DNA from: Candidatus Methylarchaceae archaeon HK01M
GTDB taxonomy: Archaea; Thermoproteota; Nitrososphaeria; Nitrososphaerales; JACAEJ01
DNA length: 14,761 bases
NCBI GenBank assembly: GCA_024256245.1
Contig: JAKLZD010000010.1
Location: forward strand, 1-14,761
Direction: 5' to 3'
The position numbers were made by a program, and so were the translations under genes. Shown here one piece after another: positions 1 to 6,081 of the stretch; within the stretch, counting starts at the first letter, position 1; every line of letters starts with the position of its first letter. Under the pieces are notes generated by a model. The model worked only from the letters and a program-made list of their open reading frames with translations, did no database searches and had not been told where the DNA came from.

Positions 1-1314
1 AAATTAGACCTTTATGATGACAAGGGTGATCTAGTCGAAAGGGAAGTCCCAGTAGAAGCAATATCACCTTTGTTGAACCCTGCGATAAAGAAAATGGTCA
101 ACATAACAAAGAGATGTGCCGTCGTGAACTTGGAGGGTTTAGAGAAAGCATTAGGGGCAGGAGCGGTTGGTGGACAACGTTGCATAATCCCTGGGAGAGA
201 AATCAATCTACCTATACTTGACAATGTAGATGCGATAATTGATACATTGAAGAAATACATACAAGTTAAACCAACAGATAATACTGAGGTAACTAAAATT
301 CAAGAGGGTAAACAACTTCTTGTCAAAATCCCAACTTTAAGAGTCGAGTCATCCATCGAATATACTACTGCTTTTACGGTTACGTCCGCCGCTCTATGTC
401 AAACATTAGTCGATATCTTCAAATTAGATATGTGGAATGCAGACATGATCCATGCTGGTGTTTGGGGAAGATACCCCCAATCTGTCAATCCATTAGGTGC
501 CTTTGTTGATACTCTCTTATCAGTACCCCAGATGAATGAAGGAATGGGTTACGCTCTTAGGAACATAGCTTCTGCCGATATAGCCATAATTACTAGGAAG
601 AACGCTTTAAATGCGGCTGCACTATCATCCATCCTTGAACAGACGGCTATGTTTGAAATGGGTGACGCTGCAGGTAAATTCGAGAGACTCCATCTGCTAG
701 GATTAGCCTACCAAGGTCTTAACGCAGATAATCTGGTTTATGACCTTGTAAGAGAGAGTGGAAAATCTGGTACAGTCGGAACAATAGTCGCCAACACGGT
801 TAAAAGAGCGATAGATGATGGGGTGATAAGACCGTTGGAGAAAGCTGGCGAATACATAGTCTACACAACAGATGACATACCTAAATGGAATGCTTATGCT
901 TGTGCGGGTATGTTATCTTCTGTTATGCTACAGTGTGGTTCTGCAAGGACTATGCAACATTCGCCTACTACGATGTTATACTTCGCGGACCTTATTGAGC
1001 GTGAGACGAGCTTACCTGGACCTGATTTCGGCAAAATAAACATGACAACAATCGAGATGTCATTCTTTAGCCATTCGATCTATGGAGGGGGCAACCCAGC
1101 AGTTTTCCATGGAAATCACATCGTCACAAGACACAGTAAAGGATTCGCCATTCCTTGTATAGCTGCGGGTGTGGCTCTGGATGCTGGAAGTGTATATTAT
1201 ACACCTGAGAAGATAAGTGGCGTCACTGGAGAAGTTCTAAGCGAAGTTCCAGAATTGAGAGAGCCAATAAAGTATGTTAATGAGGCCGCTGTACAGATTA
1301 AGAGCGAAGTCTGA
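1..1314 (+). CDS. mcrB: Methyl-coenzyme M reductase beta subunit (McrB), 5' end cut by the window
   Basis: This is the beta subunit of the nickel-F430 enzyme that makes (or, in reverse, activates) methane from methyl-CoM and CoB in the cytoplasm. The frame is open from base 1, and the first residues (KLDLYDDKGDLVEREVP) match the McrB N-terminus about seven residues in. The 437 visible residues plus about six missing ones equal the usual length of about 443. The FFSHSIYGGG segment is intact, so the residues equivalent to M. marburgensis beta Phe361 and Tyr367 are kept. The GNHIVTRHSKGFAIPC segment supplies the His379 equivalent that lies near CoB. One change from the usual GGGGP is GGGNP. These features favour methyl-CoM over longer alkyl-CoM chemistry, but the alpha subunit, which would decide, lies outside the window. 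A pyrimidine-rich tract follows the stop. A TTG at 70 lies inside the gene and is not its start. Confidence 0.97.
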   Translation, partial: KLDLYDDKGDLVEREVPVEAISPLLNPAIKKMVNITKRCAVVNLEGLEKALGAGAVGGQRCIIPGREINLPILDNVDAIIDTLKKYIQVKPTDNTEVTKIQEGKQLLVKIPTLRVESSIEYTTAFTVTSAALCQTLVDIFKLDMWNADMIHAGVWGRYPQSVNPLGAFVDTLLSVPQMNEGMGYALRNIASADIAIITRKNALNAAALSSILEQTAMFEMGDAAGKFERLHLLGLAYQGLNADNLVYDLVRESGKSGTVGTIVANTVKRAIDDGVIRPLEKAGEYIVYTTDDIPKWNAYACAGMLSSVMLQCGSARTMQHSPTTMLYFADLIERETSLPGPDFGKINMTTIEMSFFSHSIYGGGNPAVFHGNHIVTRHSKGFAIPCIAAGVALDAGSVYYTPEKISGVTGEVLSEVPELREPIKYVNEAAVQIKSEV

Positions 1315-1320
1315 TTTAAC

Positions 1321-1341
1321 TTCCTCTTTCTTTTTATTTTC
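1321..1341 (+). terminator. Pyrimidine-rich tract after mcrB
   Basis: The + strand just after the mcrB stop is almost pure C/T (for example CTTTCTTTTTATTTT). Archaeal termination typically needs a T-rich stretch without a strong hairpin. A TATA-like box for mcrD follows immediately, which supports a transcript boundary here. No mapped ends are available to confirm it. Confidence 0.4.
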
Positions 1342-1346
1342 AATAC

Positions 1347-1354
1347 TTTTTAAA
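1347..1354 (+). promoter_or_regulatory. TATA-like box for mcrD
   Basis: TTTTTAAA is centred about 38 bases before the mcrD ATG at 1389. It predicts a start near 1376 and a very short leader that begins with the GGGGAT stretch. Its position between a pyrimidine tract and the gene suggests that mcrD is transcribed separately from mcrB. Confidence 0.4.
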
Positions 1355-1388
1355 TTCTTACCATTTAGTTCATTTGGGGATAGATGAG

Positions 1389-1763
1389 ATGGAAATAGAG
1401 ATATTCCCCAAGAGATTGCTCTCATCGGATACTGTAGAAGAAATTTTAAAAAATCTCGTCCGGCTTGAGTCGGTTAAAAATGTAATCTTGCAAGGTCCAA
1501 ACCTTCCTAAATATGTCGTAGTCCCTTCCAGAGAACATCCAATGGGACTTAAAGTAGAGACGGGGCATGAGGATTTAACAAAGATCAAATTTGGCGATGG
1601 AGAGATAGAATTGAAGGTAAAAGTTGGTCGAATAATAATTCAACCAATTAAAGATACCGACTTAGATAACCTTTTGCAGAAATTGAAAGATATTTGTAAT
1701 GACTTTTTGCCTTTTGGATTCGATATTAGAGTGAATTTTTACAAGAAAGGTGAGTTAATTTGA
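1389..1763 (+). CDS. mcrD: Methyl-coenzyme M reductase operon protein D (McrD)
   Basis: McrD is not a subunit of mature MCR. It is known to associate with MCR and is thought to help assembly or activation of the nickel-F430 enzyme. The start at ATG 1389 gives 124 residues beginning MEIEIFPKRLL, the usual McrD opening; a TTG five codons upstream is possible but less likely. Family hallmarks are the VILQGPNLPK segment (about residues 34-43), a central KVKVGRIII strand and the C-terminal LPFGFDIRV motif. The length is slightly below that of many methanogen McrD proteins. The gene lies 74 bases after mcrB, with its own TATA-like box. It overlaps the next gene by four bases (TTGA), which implies translational coupling. 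No mcrC, mcrG or mcrA follows. Confidence 0.93.
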   Translation: MEIEIFPKRLLSSDTVEEILKNLVRLESVKNVILQGPNLPKYVVVPSREHPMGLKVETGHEDLTKIKFGDGEIELKVKVGRIIIQPIKDTDLDNLLQKLKDICNDFLPFGFDIRVNFYKKGELI

Positions 1764-2032
1764 GCGATAGGGAAAAAGAGAGTAAGATTTATCGCTTAGT
1801 TATCTTGCCTGGCGTTCCATTCTCGATCATAACAAAGCTGGCCAAAGAACTTCATCTAAATCTTGTGGAAGAAGAAGTGTATACCAATCTTCCTGGCGAA
1901 GAAACGCCTATAAAAACGAAAGTATTAGCATTTGAGTCTACAAATAGGGCGACTCTTGAAAAAGCAAAGCAACTTCTCGTAGCGAATCTCGATCAAAGAA
2001 TTAAAGATATATCAACAAGGTATGAGAGTTAG
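1760..2032 (+). CDS. Small unknown protein coupled to McrD
   Basis: I do not recognise this 90-residue protein. Its TTG start overlaps the mcrD stop (TTGA at 1760-1763). A GGTGA Shine-Dalgarno sequence at 1749-1753 sits six bases before the start, so the coupled TTG start is well supported. The sequence is charged and soluble, with no cysteine, signal peptide or membrane segment. It suggests a small alpha/beta fold: a strand at residues 10-15, a helix at about 20-31, a strand near 50-56 and a long C-terminal helix at about 60-85. Coupling to mcrD suggests a role with MCR assembly or activation, but that is inference from position. It is not McrC, and I could not match it to a methanogenesis marker protein. 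Confidence 0.75.
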   Translation: MSDREKESKIYRLVILPGVPFSIITKLAKELHLNLVEEEVYTNLPGEETPIKTKVLAFESTNRATLEKAKQLLVANLDQRIKDISTRYES

Positions 2033-2148
2033 TCAAATTTGATTTCCATCTTGAATGGAGTGGCGGGTTGGTCCAAGACAAGGTAGAAAGATAATGTCTA
2101 TCACAGTAAAATTTAATTCAATTATCTACTCACTCCATAGTGAGATTT
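2033..2148 (+). repeat. Copy 1 of a two-copy structured intergenic element (candidate RNA)
   Basis: Between the 90-residue gene and the next gene lies a block (core 2054-2111) that resembles 5946-6002. Both begin AATGGAGT. They share 20 of 26 bases from GGTC to GATAAT (2070-2095 here) and end with A(C/T)AGTAAAA. Here 2061-2068 can pair with 2096-2103 as RNA, using several G-U pairs and one C/A mismatch. Outside this, ATGGAGTG (2055-2062) is an exact complement of CACTCCAT (2131-2138), eleven bases before the next ATG; it overlaps the inner stem by two bases. TCAAATTTGA (2033-2042) is a perfect palindrome. A TATA-like TTAAAGATAT at 2001-2010 would start RNA near 2032. Confidence 0.5.
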
Positions 2149-3201
2149 ATGAAAGATGAATTCAACGTAGAGGTAATCAAGGATCGTTTAAGAAAATACT
2201 TGAGACACTCTGAAGGATCATGTGGGATGTATCATCAAATACTGGCACTTCTGAGTGAGTACGGTTGTAAGGTAGTATCAAAAGAGATTCCTGAAGGCGC
2301 TATAAGTAGGATAATTGATCAAGATGGGAATATTCTGGGTGAAGGAGCAGACATCACTTGGCCACCAGCCACCCTTAGAGCTATGATAGATGGAGAAATT
2401 ATACCTGAGCCTTGGAAGAGCGAATTAAAGGAAGTTTTAACAAGCGAAGAAGACATAAAGAGAGTTAAAGAAATTTTCGGTTTCGGCCGAATAGTTAGGC
2501 CATCAGCCACGGCTATCTCAAAAGTCTCAAGTGAAGGAGGCAAAGTGTTTACTGAAAGGGATAGGATCGGGGTGACAGTTGCGTTTTACGATAAAAACGA
2601 TAGAAAGATAGCCGAAGCTCGAAATATTTTCTGTCCTGCATGTGCGGCAGTTATAGCAGCCTCCAGAGACCTTGAACTTAGGGATTACATTAAGGAGCAA
2701 CTTAAAAATGAGCCCAATACAGGCAAAATGAAATGGGAACGTGGGATAGAGAATGTATTTCGATGGGATAATTTCTGTGTAACTGCCTCAATTTGGGAAG
2801 GAGAGAAAAAATTAGCCGAGAACTGGGGTTGCTGCACAGCATATGCGATTGTTAGAACAGAGGTAGTTGCAGGATTGGTTGGCTCGAAAGTCGGAAAAGT
2901 TCTCAAATTTTACTGCGATCAATGTCCAGTTAAGAGTATCTGGTTTGGCAAAGCTATGGGTGCCATGGGGAACATCGTTTTAAAGAGGTTATCAGAAACT
3001 GGATTGAAAGCAGAAATAGGCTATGAAAGATTCTTAACAGTTACCGTAAAAGACGATTCACAGATCATAGGCAAAGGCTATGGATCGTTATGTGCTTTAA
3101 GTGGAACGATAAATATGCTTTTTAGGTCAAAAGGAATCGAAGTTATAAAGCCATCACCAGCAAAAGATTTCCCAATAATAAAGGAGAAAAAAGATGCATG
3201 A
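2149..3201 (+). CDS. Unknown cysteine-rich protein with four repeated modules, in the MCR locus
   Basis: I do not recognise the family. ATG 2149 gives 350 residues; a GTG three codons earlier (2140) is the alternative. It contains ten cysteines: C25, C40, C162 and C165 (CPAC), C210, C228-C229, C256 and C259 (CDQC), and C315. It has no signal peptide or clear membrane segment. Four stretches share one pattern, a hydrophobic strand, a turn with D/E/K/G, a second short strand and a small-residue helix: residues 51-80, 140-174, 209-243 and 295-329. In the last three the same position before the helix holds cysteine (FCPACA, GCCTAYA, SLCALSG); the first has ITWPPAT instead. The 3' end overlaps hypA by eight bases. 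Position between mcrD and a nickel chaperone suggests metal or iron-sulfur handling for MCR or hydrogenase, which is inference only. Confidence 0.88.
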   Translation: MKDEFNVEVIKDRLRKYLRHSEGSCGMYHQILALLSEYGCKVVSKEIPEGAISRIIDQDGNILGEGADITWPPATLRAMIDGEIIPEPWKSELKEVLTSEEDIKRVKEIFGFGRIVRPSATAISKVSSEGGKVFTERDRIGVTVAFYDKNDRKIAEARNIFCPACAAVIAASRDLELRDYIKEQLKNEPNTGKMKWERGIENVFRWDNFCVTASIWEGEKKLAENWGCCTAYAIVRTEVVAGLVGSKVGKVLKFYCDQCPVKSIWFGKAMGAMGNIVLKRLSETGLKAEIGYERFLTVTVKDDSQIIGKGYGSLCALSGTINMLFRSKGIEVIKPSPAKDFPIIKEKKDA

Positions 3202-3610
3202 ACTCTCTATGGCTTTAGCTATATTTGAGACAGTTCAGAAGATACTCAGAGAAAATGAATGCAAAAAAGTAGCAGAGATAGAGCTCGACTTAGGAGAGAC
3301 AACTCTGATAAATGATACACAGTTCAAACTTGCGCTCGAAACAATATTCGAAGATGAATTACCATTTAAAAATTGTAAGATAAAGATAAACACAATAGAA
3401 GCTATTTTTGGATGTAAAAAGTGTGGGAATATTTGGAAACCCAACTTATCTTATAGATCGCCTATGATTAGCCACCTTGAAAACTTAAGTTGTGTACATT
3501 GTATGGACACCCACTTTACATTCATGATCTGCCCTAGTTGTAACTCAAATGAGATAGATATCAAATCGGGGGATGAGTGTATCTTAAAAATGATAAAAAT
3601 TATGGGGTAA
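3194..3610 (+). CDS. hypA: HypA-like nickel metallochaperone with an extra CxxC
   Basis: HypA delivers nickel to [NiFe]-hydrogenase precursors together with HypB. The protein starts MHELSMA, with the nickel-binding His2 and Glu3 in place. The C-terminal zinc domain has CKKC (C74/C77) and CPSC (C113/C116). Between these pairs lies an insertion of about 35 residues. Thermococcal HypA also has an insertion here, but this one carries a further CVHC pair (C100/C103) and several histidines (H94, H102, H107). The length is 138 residues. The start overlaps the cysteine-rich upstream gene by eight bases, so the two are probably translated together. No hydrogenase or hypB is in view, so the client could be a distant hydrogenase or another nickel protein. 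The family call is firm; the client is open. Confidence 0.9.
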   Translation: MHELSMALAIFETVQKILRENECKKVAEIELDLGETTLINDTQFKLALETIFEDELPFKNCKIKINTIEAIFGCKKCGNIWKPNLSYRSPMISHLENLSCVHCMDTHFTFMICPSCNSNEIDIKSGDECILKMIKIMG

Positions 3611-3649
3611 TATCACAATTAGAATGTAAAAGTTGGGGATGAATTTTGC

Positions 3650-3661
3650 TAAACCGGTTTA
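3650..3661. other. Perfect 12-base palindrome
   Basis: TAAACCGGTTTA is fully self-complementary. It lies inside the span of a wider inverted repeat, TTAGAATG (3619-3626) with CATTCTAA (3672-3679). It may be an operator half-site pair, or part of the folded tail of the hypA transcript. No gene start lies close on the + strand. Confidence 0.35.
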
Positions 3662-3684
3662 AATCGATTATCATTCTAAAATTT

Positions 3685-3721
3685 TAGAGGGATGCATATC
3701 CTTTAGATTTTTTAAATTTTT
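3685..3721 (+). terminator. Probable terminator of the hypA transcript
   Basis: TAGAGG (3685-3690) pairs with CCTTTA (3700-3705), with one G-U pair, around a nine-base loop. Runs of T follow at 3708-3713 and 3717-3721. T-runs after the last gene of a + strand cluster are the expected archaeal stop signal. Confidence 0.5.
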
Positions 3722-3900
3722 GCATATTAAGATTGCTGTTTAAATTGCGTTCAATTATATGTTCAATTATAGGTTCGAGTATTTAGATAAAATATCCACC
3801 AATTATACTTTCCTTTTTATGGATTAGAGTTGGAAAGAGGAGACAACCTCTTTTAGAGAATATCGTTCAAAGAATTGGAGATATGTCAAGGAGACTATGG
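3722..3900. other. AT-rich spacer with a short tandem repeat and a hairpin
   Basis: This gene-free stretch lies between the hypA terminator and the stop of the HdrD-like gene. A 12-base unit, GTTCAATTATA(T/G), occurs twice in tandem (3749-3760, 3761-3772) with a partial third (3773-3778). AAAGAGG (3834-3840) pairs exactly with CCTCTTT (3847-3853) around a six-base loop. The hairpin lies 50 bases past the stop of the - strand gene and may mark its transcript end, though no T-run follows it on that strand. I see no gene or tRNA here. Confidence 0.4.
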
Positions 3901-5088
3901 TTAATTGGCGCTAATACTTAACTGATTTGCGAGTAGCTCCACGAGATCTAAGATCTCTAGATCCATTTTTGTTTCCTTTTGTGCGTCCTTGAAGTTTATT
4001 AAGCAGAATGGACAAGAAGTAACCAAAGTATTCGCTCCTGTACTAGTTGCATCTTTCAGTCTTTTTATAGACATTTTTAGTGCTAAATCTGGCATTCCTG
4101 CTTTAACTCCTCCTCCAGCTCCACAACATCTTGCAGTTTCTTTACTTCTTTTCATTTCGACCAACTTGAGTTTTGGAATTGCCTTAAGTACTGTGCGTGG
4201 GGCATCGTAGATACTACCTATATGACGGCCTAAATGGCATGGGTCATGGTAAGTTACAACTTTTTCTAGTGGAGCCAATTTGTTTCCATCGAGTTTAAAG
4301 TAATCCCTATTGACTAATTCAGCCAGATATTGTGTGATATGAGTAACTTCAAAGGGCACTTCATAATATTTTGGCCAATCTATTAGGCTAGTGCGGTAGC
4401 ATCCTGCACAAGCGTACACAACTCTTTTTACTCCCTTCTCTTTAAAGGCATCGACATTATGCTTAACCAAATCCCGTATTTTCTCCGTTTGCCCTGTTCT
4501 CAGTAGAGGAGAGCCGCAACACCATTCGTCGTTCCCAATCAAAGTAAATTTGATGCCTAACTTATGTAACAATCTCAATGTAAGAATCAAATATCTTTGT
4601 TGTCTATATGATTGTGTACAACCTACAAAGATGCCTAAATCCGCTTTTTCTGCTACTTTTATATCTTCAGGTAGCCAATCCAATCTCTTAATAGGATCTT
4701 CATTATATGGGTTGTATTTCTCTTTCACTCTTATAAGAAATCCTTTCTGTTTTCCAAACGGCCCTATCCCCTGTTCTACGAATTCAGTTCTTATCTCCTC
4801 CCAAAGCTCAGGTGTATCTATCAAGGAACCACATACAGCGGCACATGCCCCACATTCTGAACAAGCGTAAAAGATCCTCTTTAATTCCTCGATTTCACTT
4901 TCTGTAAGGTTCTTCTTTTTAGATGCTTTTCTCAGGAGTTGTATCTTTTTCGCTGGTGACACTACCGTATCCTCCAATTCTTCTACAGCAGGGCACCATT
5001 TCACACAAAGTCCGCATTTTGTACAAGCATCGAATTGCATCCTGAGCGAGGGTTTCAATCTTCTACGTAAAAGACTTCTAACTTCCAT
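3901..5088 (-). CDS. HdrD/DsrK-type iron-sulfur protein with two CCG domains
   Basis: This is a catalytic subunit of the heterodisulfide reductase D / DsrK type, which reduces disulfides such as CoM-S-S-CoB. The 395 residues hold two ferredoxin [4Fe-4S] motifs (C22, C25, C28, C32 with Pro33; C76, C79, C82, C86). Two cysteine-rich CCG domains follow: C157, C190-C191, C227 and C230; then C284, C321-C322, C359 and C362. Each CCG domain can bind the noncubane [4Fe-4S] cluster that handles the disulfide. There is no membrane segment, so it would need a membrane partner. The divergent gene starting 71 bases away encodes a matching cytochrome b. HdrD, DsrK and related subunits share this layout, so the substrate cannot be fixed. 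ATG 5088 is preceded by a GGAG one base away, too close for a normal ribosome-binding site. Confidence 0.92.
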   Translation of the reverse strand: MEVRSLLRRRLKPSLRMQFDACTKCGLCVKWCPAVEELEDTVVSPAKKIQLLRKASKKKNLTESEIEELKRIFYACSECGACAAVCGSLIDTPELWEEIRTEFVEQGIGPFGKQKGFLIRVKEKYNPYNEDPIKRLDWLPEDIKVAEKADLGIFVGCTQSYRQQRYLILTLRLLHKLGIKFTLIGNDEWCCGSPLLRTGQTEKIRDLVKHNVDAFKEKGVKRVVYACAGCYRTSLIDWPKYYEVPFEVTHITQYLAELVNRDYFKLDGNKLAPLEKVVTYHDPCHLGRHIGSIYDAPRTVLKAIPKLKLVEMKRSKETARCCGAGGGVKAGMPDLALKMSIKRLKDATSTGANTLVTSCPFCLINFKDAQKETKMDLEILDLVELLANQLSISAN

Positions 5089-5124
5089 CTCCGATTTCTC
5101 CGCTATCTATACTTATCTAAAATG

Positions 5125-5134
5125 TTAAATATAT
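5125..5134 (+). promoter_or_regulatory. TATA-like box in the divergent intergenic region
   Basis: TTAAATATAT lies 26-35 bases before the ATG at 5160, which suggests a leaderless transcript for the membrane cytochrome gene. The same AT-rich core, read on the other strand, could serve the HdrD-like gene, so both halves of the putative complex may share one control region. Confidence 0.45.
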
Positions 5135-5159
5135 ACTTGTTCCAACCAAAGGGTTGAAG

Positions 5160-5912
5160 ATGCCAATTGAAAGTACTCTTATAGATACATTTTATGTATT
5201 TTTAATGACGATTCTGCCATACATTGCTCTCGCAACACTTTTCTCCGGATTGATCTATCGAGGTGCAAACTGGCTTAGATCGCGTCAAAAATCGCAATTT
5301 ATAATGCCTAAGAGATCATCTAGCACTCCTACGAAGATAATGAATTTCATAAAGGGAATGATTTTAGAAGTCTTCTTCTTAAGAAAAGTTTATAGAGGTT
5401 CCTTTAAGCTTTGGTTAATTTCTTGGCCCACACATATGGCTATTCTGGGAATGTTCTTTGGTCACTTAAGATTATTTACTGAATTAATGCCAATATGGGA
5501 ACTATTCAATATGACTGAACAAGAAATTAAGGCCTTTTCTGCATTGAGCGGTTCAATAGTCGGAATGATCTTTGTTGTGGGTTTTGCACTTCTTTTTATA
5601 AGAAGAATAGTAATTAAGGAAGTTAGAGAGATTTCAACTTTGGACGATTATCTGGTATTGGTTCTTATATTGTCTGCAGGATTATTTGGAATGGGTATGA
5701 GGCTTATTCCGGAAGGCCACATAATACTTTCTGAGTTCAGGACTTATTTCGTGAATGCGCTTACTTTTCATCCAACACCCATTCCATCTTTTAATCCTTA
5801 CTTTACACTTCATGCCTTATTTAATTATATGTTACTGATTTACATTCCGTTCAGTAAATTGGTCCATATATTCACTGTCCCGATTACCGAGACTATAAAA
5901 GATGTTTTTTAA
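5160..5912 (+). CDS. NarI/DsrM/HdrE-type membrane cytochrome b subunit
   Basis: This is a membrane b-type cytochrome of the nitrate reductase gamma / DsrM / HdrE group, which passes electrons between a membrane carrier and a soluble iron-sulfur subunit. The ATG at 5160 gives 250 residues; a TTG two codons earlier is possible. Five hydrophobic segments lie at about residues 11-33, 84-104, 126-148, 164-183 and 215-240. Possible heme-ligand histidines are H92 and H102 in segment two and H218 and H236 in segment five. The PFSKLVH stretch near the end is characteristic of this family. It is divergent from the HdrD-like gene, and the two probably form one membrane-bound reductase. The natural electron carrier cannot be read from the sequence. 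A T-run lies at the stop codon (5905-5910). Confidence 0.88.
   Translation: MPIESTLIDTFYVFLMTILPYIALATLFSGLIYRGANWLRSRQKSQFIMPKRSSSTPTKIMNFIKGMILEVFFLRKVYRGSFKLWLISWPTHMAILGMFFGHLRLFTELMPIWELFNMTEQEIKAFSALSGSIVGMIFVVGFALLFIRRIVIKEVREISTLDDYLVLVLILSAGLFGMGMRLIPEGHIILSEFRTYFVNALTFHPTPIPSFNPYFTLHALFNYMLLIYIPFSKLVHIFTVPITETIKDVF
5894..5901 (+). promoter_or_regulatory. TATA-like box overlapping the end of the cytochrome gene
   Basis: TATAAAAG lies in the last codons of the membrane cytochrome gene. An archaeal promoter here would start RNA at about 5921-5925. That is where the outer stem of the structured element begins (AGAC at 5921). The match could be chance coding sequence. Confidence 0.35.
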
Positions 5913-5920
5913 TCTTTTCG

Positions 5921-6030
5921 AGACGTTATATGAATTCAAGTTTGTAATGGAGTACTGGTAGGTCTAAGGCAATGTAGGGCGATAATACCAGTAATAGTAA
6001 AAAATAAGATAGTGGTATAAATTCATGTCT
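5921..6030 (+). repeat. Copy 2 of the structured intergenic element (candidate RNA)
   Basis: The core 5946-6002 resembles 2054-2111. TACTGGTA (5953-5960) pairs perfectly with TACCAGTA (5986-5993) around a 25-base loop that holds most of the conserved sequence (GGTCTAAG to GATAA). At the aligned positions of copy 1 the bases differ on both strands, yet seven of eight pairs remain possible. An outer stem encloses the element here: AGAC (5921-5924) and ATGAATT (5930-5936) pair with AATTCAT (6020-6026) and GTCT (6027-6030), with one five-base bulge. A free-standing RNA of about 110 bases or a regulatory site are both possible. Confidence 0.5.
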
Positions 6031-6050
6031 AGAGTTCCTTAAACTATTAA

Positions 6051-6060
6051 TTTAAAATAT
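6051..6060 (+). promoter_or_regulatory. TATA-like box for the THEP1 NTPase gene
   Basis: TTTAAAATAT lies 22-31 bases before the ATG at 6082, which fits a leaderless transcript. If that is right, the structured element just upstream is not part of this gene's messenger. Confidence 0.45.
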
Positions 6061-6081
6061 ATCTTTACAAGTAAATCTTAT

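Noticed and set aside
2054..2138. tRNA-Leu/Ser-like gene or remnant: seven-pair ATGGAGT/ACTCCAT ends 84 bases apart, and a D-loop-like GGTCCAAG
   Set aside because: No D-stem, anticodon arm or paired T-stem can be formed, and the second copy lacks a matching acceptor stem. The likeness is limited to short segments.
3749..3778. CRISPR-like or origin-type repeat array
   Set aside because: There are only two full 12-base units with no spacers, in AT-rich sequence. This is a simple tandem duplication.
3773..3800. tRNA T-loop (GGTTCGAG)
   Set aside because: The flanking bases do not form a five-pair stem, and no other tRNA arm is found nearby. It is better read as the end of the short tandem repeat.
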